Below are positions 6,126-7,780 of a stretch of DNA of 7,780 bases, in pieces. Numbering within the stretch: position 1 is the stretch's first letter; the number at the start of each line of letters is the position of its first letter. A program made the translations under genes and the position numbers. A model generated the notes under the pieces. It had not been told where the DNA came from. It made no database searches and saw only the letters and a list, made by a program, of their open reading frames with translations. The DNA comes from Flavobacteriaceae bacterium (GTDB taxonomy: Bacteria > Bacteroidota > Bacteroidia > Flavobacteriales > Flavobacteriaceae), in contig VMCW01000203.1 in the NCBI GenBank assembly GCA_008081175.1, positions 1 through 7,780 on the forward strand, given 5' to 3'.

Positions 6126-6131
6126 TAATTT

Positions 6132-6386
6132 TTGACAAATTTAACCATATATGAATTTATGCAACTCGCAACAACAGATGGTACACCGCGAAAAGCACTC
6201 ATTACCGCTTGCGTGGTCGGGACTATTTTAACGACGATCAACCATGGGGACCTCATTCTGAAAGGTGACTACCCACCGTTAATCAAAGTTGCGCTAACGT
6301 ACTTTGTACCTTTTTGCGTGACAACTTGGGGAGCAGTATTAGGTAAAAAATCTCGCTATCTTAAGGATCATAGCAGTGGGGATTAA
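6132..6386 (+). CDS. nrtS: Small NrtS-type membrane protein (putative nitrate/nitrite transporter)
   Basis: An 84-residue protein with two predicted membrane helices: ALITACVVGTILTTINHGD (residues 22-40) and IKVALTYFVPFCVTTWGAVL (51-70). The spacing, the VVGTIL..INHGD motif at the end of helix 1 and the LTYFVPFCVTTWGAV motif in helix 2 match my memory of the NrtS family, small inner-membrane proteins described in cyanobacteria as nitrate/nitrite transporters and found widely in marine bacteria. The start is TTG, chosen from the AAGGG ribosome site and a preceding in-frame stop. No partner NrtS gene follows. No nitrate assimilation gene is seen here, so the transported ion in this organism is unproven. 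The next gene, 236 bases on, is also a membrane permease. Confidence 0.75.
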   Translation: MTNLTIYEFMQLATTDGTPRKALITACVVGTILTTINHGDLILKGDYPPLIKVALTYFVPFCVTTWGAVLGKKSRYLKDHSSGD

Positions 6387-6622
6387 CCTGCTTATTAACT
6401 CTTCATTCAATACCCATTTTCTCAGCACGTACCATTAACTTTCACTAAAATGAGATTGGAGATAACCCTTACATTAATCAATTTAACCCGGACAATTAAA
6501 CCCATGTGATAAAAAAGATTTTTGGCGGCCAAGGAACAATTAATGTGCCCCGCTGGGATCCCAAAGGGTTTAGATTTGCCTACGTAGAACTACAGAGCTA
6601 ACAGTATGAATAGAACAACATT
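6387..6622. other. 236-base spacer without an intact gene
   Basis: It begins as AT-rich sequence with no clear hairpin terminator behind the NrtS-like gene. From about 6506 it contains a short coding-like stretch (TolB-propeller remnant, listed separately) ending at TAA 6599-6601. No convincing sigma-70 promoter or strong ribosome site is visible before the permease ATG at 6623. Confidence 0.6.
6506..6601 (+). pseudogene. 3' remnant of a TolB-like beta-propeller gene
   Basis: Reading from 6506 gives VIKKIFGGQGTINVPRWD followed by PKGFRFAYVELQS and TAA at 6599-6601, with a stop just upstream in frame at 6497-6499. GTINVPRWDPKGFRFAYV matches the repeating blade pattern of TolB-type six-bladed propellers (typically GTINV..WSPD..RFA(Y/F)V), as in the so-called biopolymer transporter Tol proteins. 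Only the last blade is present, there is no ribosome site, and the rest of the gene is absent to the left. It is best read as a truncated leftover at a rearrangement point. The family assignment rests on one motif. Confidence 0.5.
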
Positions 6623-7384
6623 ATGGATTTGACATTTTGGGTATTTGCTACCCTTGCCGCAATATTTGTTGGTTTGGGGAAAGGTGGTCTTCCTGTAATG
6701 GCGACCTTGGCAGTCCCCAGTCTTTCACTTGTAATGTCTCCGATTGCTGCTGCAGGATTACTGTTACCCGTCTACATCGTTTCTGACGTTTTTGCACTTT
6801 TCGCTTATCGAAGGGACTATAACTCTAAAGTTTTGAAAATAGCTTTTGTTGGAATGACGTTAGGAGTTATTATCGGCGCAGTAACTGCCCATATGATTAT
6901 CGAGTGGGTTATAACATTTTTAATTGGTTGTATGGGAGCGATATTCGCGTTGCGAATGTTACTTCAAAAGCAGTCAAGTTCACCAGATGAACGGGTCGAT
7001 ATTAAGATCAGTCAAGGAATCTTTTGGACAACCATTGCAGGTTTTACAAGTTTCATAAGTCATAATGGCGGGCCACCATGGCAAATATTCACCCTACGCT
7101 TGAACTTACCTAAATCCGTGTTTGTCGGAACATCGGTAATAGCATTTTCATACGTCAATTTCATAAAGCTATTTCCGTATGTGTGGTTAGGTCAGATTGA
7201 TTACGAAAGCACTTACGTGTCGCTATATTTGATGCTGCCAGCATCTTTAGCTGTATTCATTGGCGTCAAAGCCGTTAAAGTAATTCCAGAAACATTATTT
7301 TACAATTTTGTAACTTGGGCGCTATTGCTCATATCAGTTAAACTAATGTTCGATGGCGTACATATTGGTTTTTGGTTGGCTTAG
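6623..7384 (+). CDS. TauE/SafE (TSUP) family anion permease
   Basis: A 253-residue inner-membrane protein with about seven or eight hydrophobic segments, the size and layout of the TauE/SafE (TSUP, formerly DUF81) family. Two family hallmarks are visible: GLGKGGLPVM in the first helix (residues 17-26) and its counterpart in the second half, AGFTSFISHNGGPPWQ (139-153). These are the internal-repeat motifs of the two half-domains, separated by a cytoplasmic linker (QKQSSSPDERVDIK). Members export or import sulfite, sulfoacetate, taurine-derived anions or other small organic acids. The sequence does not say which. The ATG at 6623 has a weak ribosome site. The gene stands alone, with 236 bases before it and no coding sequence identified after it, and could serve the pathway to its left only by inference. 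Confidence 0.93.
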   Translation: MDLTFWVFATLAAIFVGLGKGGLPVMATLAVPSLSLVMSPIAAAGLLLPVYIVSDVFALFAYRRDYNSKVLKIAFVGMTLGVIIGAVTAHMIIEWVITFLIGCMGAIFALRMLLQKQSSSPDERVDIKISQGIFWTTIAGFTSFISHNGGPPWQIFTLRLNLPKSVFVGTSVIAFSYVNFIKLFPYVWLGQIDYESTYVSLYLMLPASLAVFIGVKAVKVIPETLFYNFVTWALLLISVKLMFDGVHIGFWLA

Positions 7385-7535
7385 CATTCTAGAACACACA
7401 CTTTACTGTTTTTGGGGTCAGCTCTCAGAGCCGAACACTGTGGCTGAAACTCATTGAAAGAACATAGTCATTAGATAGAGGAGACATAATCATCTGTGTA
7501 AATCTAAATAGTTTTTTGTATTGTTGATTCTTGAG

Positions 7536-7556
7536 CAAATCCTGCTCCCGCAACCA
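7536..7556 (+). repeat. 3'-end fragment of an initiator tRNA-Met, candidate attachment site
   Basis: The 19 bases AATCCTGCTCCCGCAACCA (7538-7556), preceded by CA, match what I recall of the 3' end of proteobacterial initiator tRNA: the 3' half of the T arm, the acceptor strand CTCCCGC and the CCA tail. The bases before it (ATTCTTGAG) do not continue into a T arm, and no D arm or anticodon arm lies upstream, so this is a fragment and not a tRNA gene. Integrases of genomic islands commonly recombine at tRNA 3' ends and leave such a direct repeat at the far end. In this orientation the element would lie to the left. Confidence 0.65.
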
Positions 7557-7587
7557 ATATTAATCACACAAATATAAAACCTTAACG

Positions 7588-7621
7588 CCAGAGGCGCACC
7601 ACGCCTGACCGGGCGCCCTGG
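7588..7621. repeat. GC-rich imperfect hairpin
   Basis: CCAG-a-GGCGC (7588-7597) pairs with GCGCCCTGG (7613-7621), giving nine base pairs with one bulged A and a 15-base loop. An alternative smaller hairpin, AGGCG (7592-7596) with CGCCT (7602-7606), lies inside. There is no T-run directly after it on the plus strand; on the minus strand TTTT follows some bases later. It could be a terminator for a gene beyond the window, a REP-like element or part of an island end. Confidence 0.4.
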
Positions 7622-7642
7622 AAACATTGCCACGTTCGTTGC

Positions 7643-7659
7643 TACGTTAGATTAACGTA
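7643..7659. repeat. 17-base perfect inverted repeat
   Basis: TACGTTA and TAACGTA are exact complements separated by GAT. It may be an operator, a recombinase-binding site near the tRNA fragment, or a short hairpin. No gene start is visible nearby to assign it to. Confidence 0.4.
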
Positions 7660-7780
7660 AACCGTCCTTTTGGTTCGAATCCTCTTTGCTGCATATATCG
7701 GCTTCATGTCGTGATTTGTTTTGCTCAAGCAGTTATTCTCGCAACGTCGTTACTGCTTTCTCCATCCAATTCCTCAACGC

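Larger units (their letters stand above)
5778..6131. other. 354-base stretch without an intact gene
   Basis: The left third is the leader and promoter area of the FAD hydroxylase, including the AACGTACGTT palindrome and the AT-rich block around 5831-5850. The rest (about 5880-6120) has only short open stretches. One pair in adjacent plus-strand frames could be a decayed gene end: IAEEIKRFSKSIPN from ATG 6020, stopping at 6065-6067, and LINEFQDLAERNLNLWNS in the next frame to TAG 6118-6120. I see no RNA gene, terminator or mobile-element end. Confidence 0.6.
7385..7780. other. 396-base right end without a recognisable gene
   Basis: It holds, in order: a region with a short imperfect hairpin near 7421-7451 but no T-run, an AT-rich block (about 7495-7530), a tRNA 3'-end fragment (7536-7556), a GC-rich hairpin (7588-7621) and a 17-base inverted repeat (7643-7659). 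On the minus strand a frame is open from the edge to TAA at 7735-7733 (ALRNWMEKAVTTLRE), too short to call a gene. G+C appears higher to the right of the tRNA fragment than to its left. Confidence 0.6.

Noticed and set aside
6053..6256. Minus-strand open frame opposite the NrtS-like gene
   Set aside because: It is antisense to a gene with recognisable membrane motifs and a ribosome site, and shows no family motif of its own.
7421..7451. Imperfect hairpin after the TSUP permease as a terminator
   Set aside because: The arms are short, several alternative pairings compete, and no U-tract follows on the plus strand.
7581..7652. Possible integron attC site ending in GTTAGAT
   Set aside because: The GTTRRRY core is present, but the complementary RYYYAAC core (ideally ATCTAAC) and matching inner arms are absent; CCTTAAC at the left is a poor partner.
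7670..7681. GGTTCGAATCC, identical to a tRNA T-arm core
   Set aside because: The flanking bases do not pair into a 5-bp T stem on either strand, and there is no acceptor, D or anticodon arm around it, so it is not a tRNA gene. Unlike 7536-7556 it does not continue into an acceptor strand and CCA.
7733..7780. Minus-strand open frame ALRNWMEKAVTTLRE entering from the right edge
   Set aside because: Only 15 codons are visible, with no recognisable motif. It could be the C-terminus of a neighbouring gene, but this cannot be supported from the window.

Overview
The window looks like accessory DNA from a proteobacterium with a moderately low G+C genome. An alphaproteobacterium is my best guess, from two weak clues. 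A 3'-tRNA fragment near the right end (7536-7556) resembles the end of alphaproteobacterial initiator tRNA-Met. A broken reading frame near 6506-6601 resembles the last blade of the TolB-like propeller proteins common in that class. I cannot name a genus.

Layout, left to right. (1) 1-713, minus strand: a CoxM-type FAD-binding subunit of a molybdenum hydroxylase, cut off at its C-terminus by the window edge. (2) 714-799: divergent regulatory DNA. (3) 800-1802, plus strand: an OsmC-family protein followed 17 bases later by a peroxiredoxin-like gene broken by a frameshift and an in-frame stop. (4) 1826-2919, minus strand: a second OsmC-family gene and a TetR regulator that overlap by ATGA. (5) 2920-3013: divergent promoters sharing a dyad, a good candidate operator for that TetR. 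(6) 3014-4590, plus strand: a cyclase-family metal hydrolase and a glutathione S-transferase, also overlapping by ATGA. (7) 4569-5777, minus strand: an FAD aromatic or heteroaromatic hydroxylase whose 3' end overlaps the GST gene. (8) 5778-6131: no intact gene, a perfect palindrome in the hydroxylase leader, and possible coding debris. (9) 6132-6386, plus strand: a small NrtS-type membrane protein with a TTG start. (10) 6387-6622: no intact gene, with a TolB-propeller remnant. (11) 6623-7384, plus strand: a TauE/SafE (TSUP) anion permease. (12) 7385-7780: noncoding as far as I can see, with a tRNA 3'-end fragment that looks like an attachment site, a GC-rich hairpin and a 17-base inverted repeat.

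How the parts may work together (inference): the Mo-hydroxylase subunit, flavin hydroxylase, cyclase-type hydrolase and GST are the kinds of enzymes that open an aromatic or N-heterocyclic ring. The OsmC pair, the GST and the dead peroxiredoxin point to thiol and peroxide protection alongside that oxidative chemistry. The TetR gene, placed among them next to a shared divergent promoter, is the likely substrate-responsive switch. NrtS and the TSUP permease would move small anions and may be unrelated. The substrate cannot be told from the sequence. The tRNA fragment, the remnants and the broken gene all suggest a genomic island that has undergone decay.
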